Positions 32,589 to 32,729 of a stretch of DNA of 32,729 bases are shown piece after piece. The position numbers and the translations under genes were made by a program. The DNA comes from Pseudomonadota bacterium. GTDB lineage: Bacteria; Pseudomonadota; Alphaproteobacteria; Micropepsales; Micropepsaceae. The stretch lies in the NCBI GenBank assembly GCA_021804785.1, contig JAJZGY010000026.1:1-32729 (forward strand). The letters run 5' to 3'. The notes beneath the pieces were generated by a model. That model was not told where the DNA came from, made no database searches, and was given only the letters and a program-made list of their open reading frames with translations. Every line of letters starts with the position of its first letter. The stretch's first letter is position 1.

Positions 32589-32729
32589 ATGCCGGCCTCC
32601 ATGTCCCGTGGGTTTTACGCCCGGCTCATCACCGCCTGCATCCTCGTCCTCGCATCTGCCTCACCCCTGTTCGCCGCCAACAGCCAGACATCGCTCCGGT
32701 CCCAGCTGGAGCGTGCGATCGACCGGCAA
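32589..32729 (+). CDS. Start of an exported protein, cut by the right edge
   Basis: Forty-seven codons remain open to the window edge. The N-terminus is a classical signal peptide: MPASMSRGFYARL, a hydrophobic core ITACILVLASASPLF, then AAN with a likely signal peptidase I cut after FAA. The mature part begins NSQTSLRSQLERAIDRQ and looks helical. A second ATG at 32601 is an alternative start. GGAG lies a little far upstream (about 13 nt). The family cannot be assigned from this fragment. It lies beyond the terminator, so it has its own promoter. Confidence 0.65.
   Translation, partial: MPASMSRGFYARLITACILVLASASPLFAANSQTSLRSQLERAIDRQ

Overview
The window reads as chromosomal DNA of a moderately GC-rich Gram-negative bacterium, most likely an alphaproteobacterium. 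This rests on a ribosome modulation factor-like protein, small proteins of types I associate with sphingomonads and rhizobia, and a Tat-exported L,D-transpeptidase. No genus can be fixed from sequence alone. I see no tRNA, rRNA, CRISPR array, insertion sequence or integrase.

Layout. (1) 1-4.7 kb is a small-gene and stress region. On the minus strand it holds a truncated unknown frame at the left edge, a membrane fatty acid desaturase, and a compact operon of a hypothetical protein, an ArsC-type reductase and an RMF-like protein. A 57-aa plus-strand gene and a cold-shock protein with a 5' UTR hairpin follow. (2) 4.7-12.6 kb is the first acyl-CoA catabolic block. A divergent TetR gene faces a four-gene plus-strand operon (APH-type kinase, SDR, ACAD10/11-type dehydrogenase, acyl-CoA synthetase). 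A minus-strand TetR gene and an alkyl-DHAP-synthase-like FAD oxidase converge on it. (3) 12.6-13.05 kb has no convincing gene but can fold into a compact three-way junction. (4) 13.05-20.16 kb is a tight six-gene minus-strand operon: acyl-CoA dehydrogenase, SCP2-type thiolase, acyl-CoA ligase, nitroreductase-fold flavoprotein, 2x[4Fe-4S] ferredoxin and a ThDP enzyme. (5) 20.16-22.5 kb is an intergenic region rich in TGACA motifs, followed by a soluble three-PAS histidine kinase. (6) 22.5-32.7 kb holds a Tat-dependent L,D-transpeptidase, an SDR, a DauA-like amino-acid dehydrogenase, a GH15 glucoamylase, a large secreted Asp-box/sortilin-like protein with a strong terminator, and the first 47 codons of another exported protein.

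How the genes may work together. The plus-strand operon has the parts of the levulinate (lva) pathway and of mammalian ACAD10/ACAD11: CoA activation, keto reduction, phosphorylation of a 4-hydroxyl on the acyl-CoA, and loss of phosphate on an acyl-CoA dehydrogenase fold. There is no lvaB-like gene between its members. The six-gene operon adds a second ligase, dehydrogenase and thiolase, plus an unusual ThDP enzyme-ferredoxin-nitroreductase trio that I cannot match to a named pathway. My working inference is that 4.7-20.2 kb is one catabolic island for an oxygenated carboxylic acid such as a 4-hydroxy/4-oxo acid or lactone. The substrate and the role of the trio are unknown.
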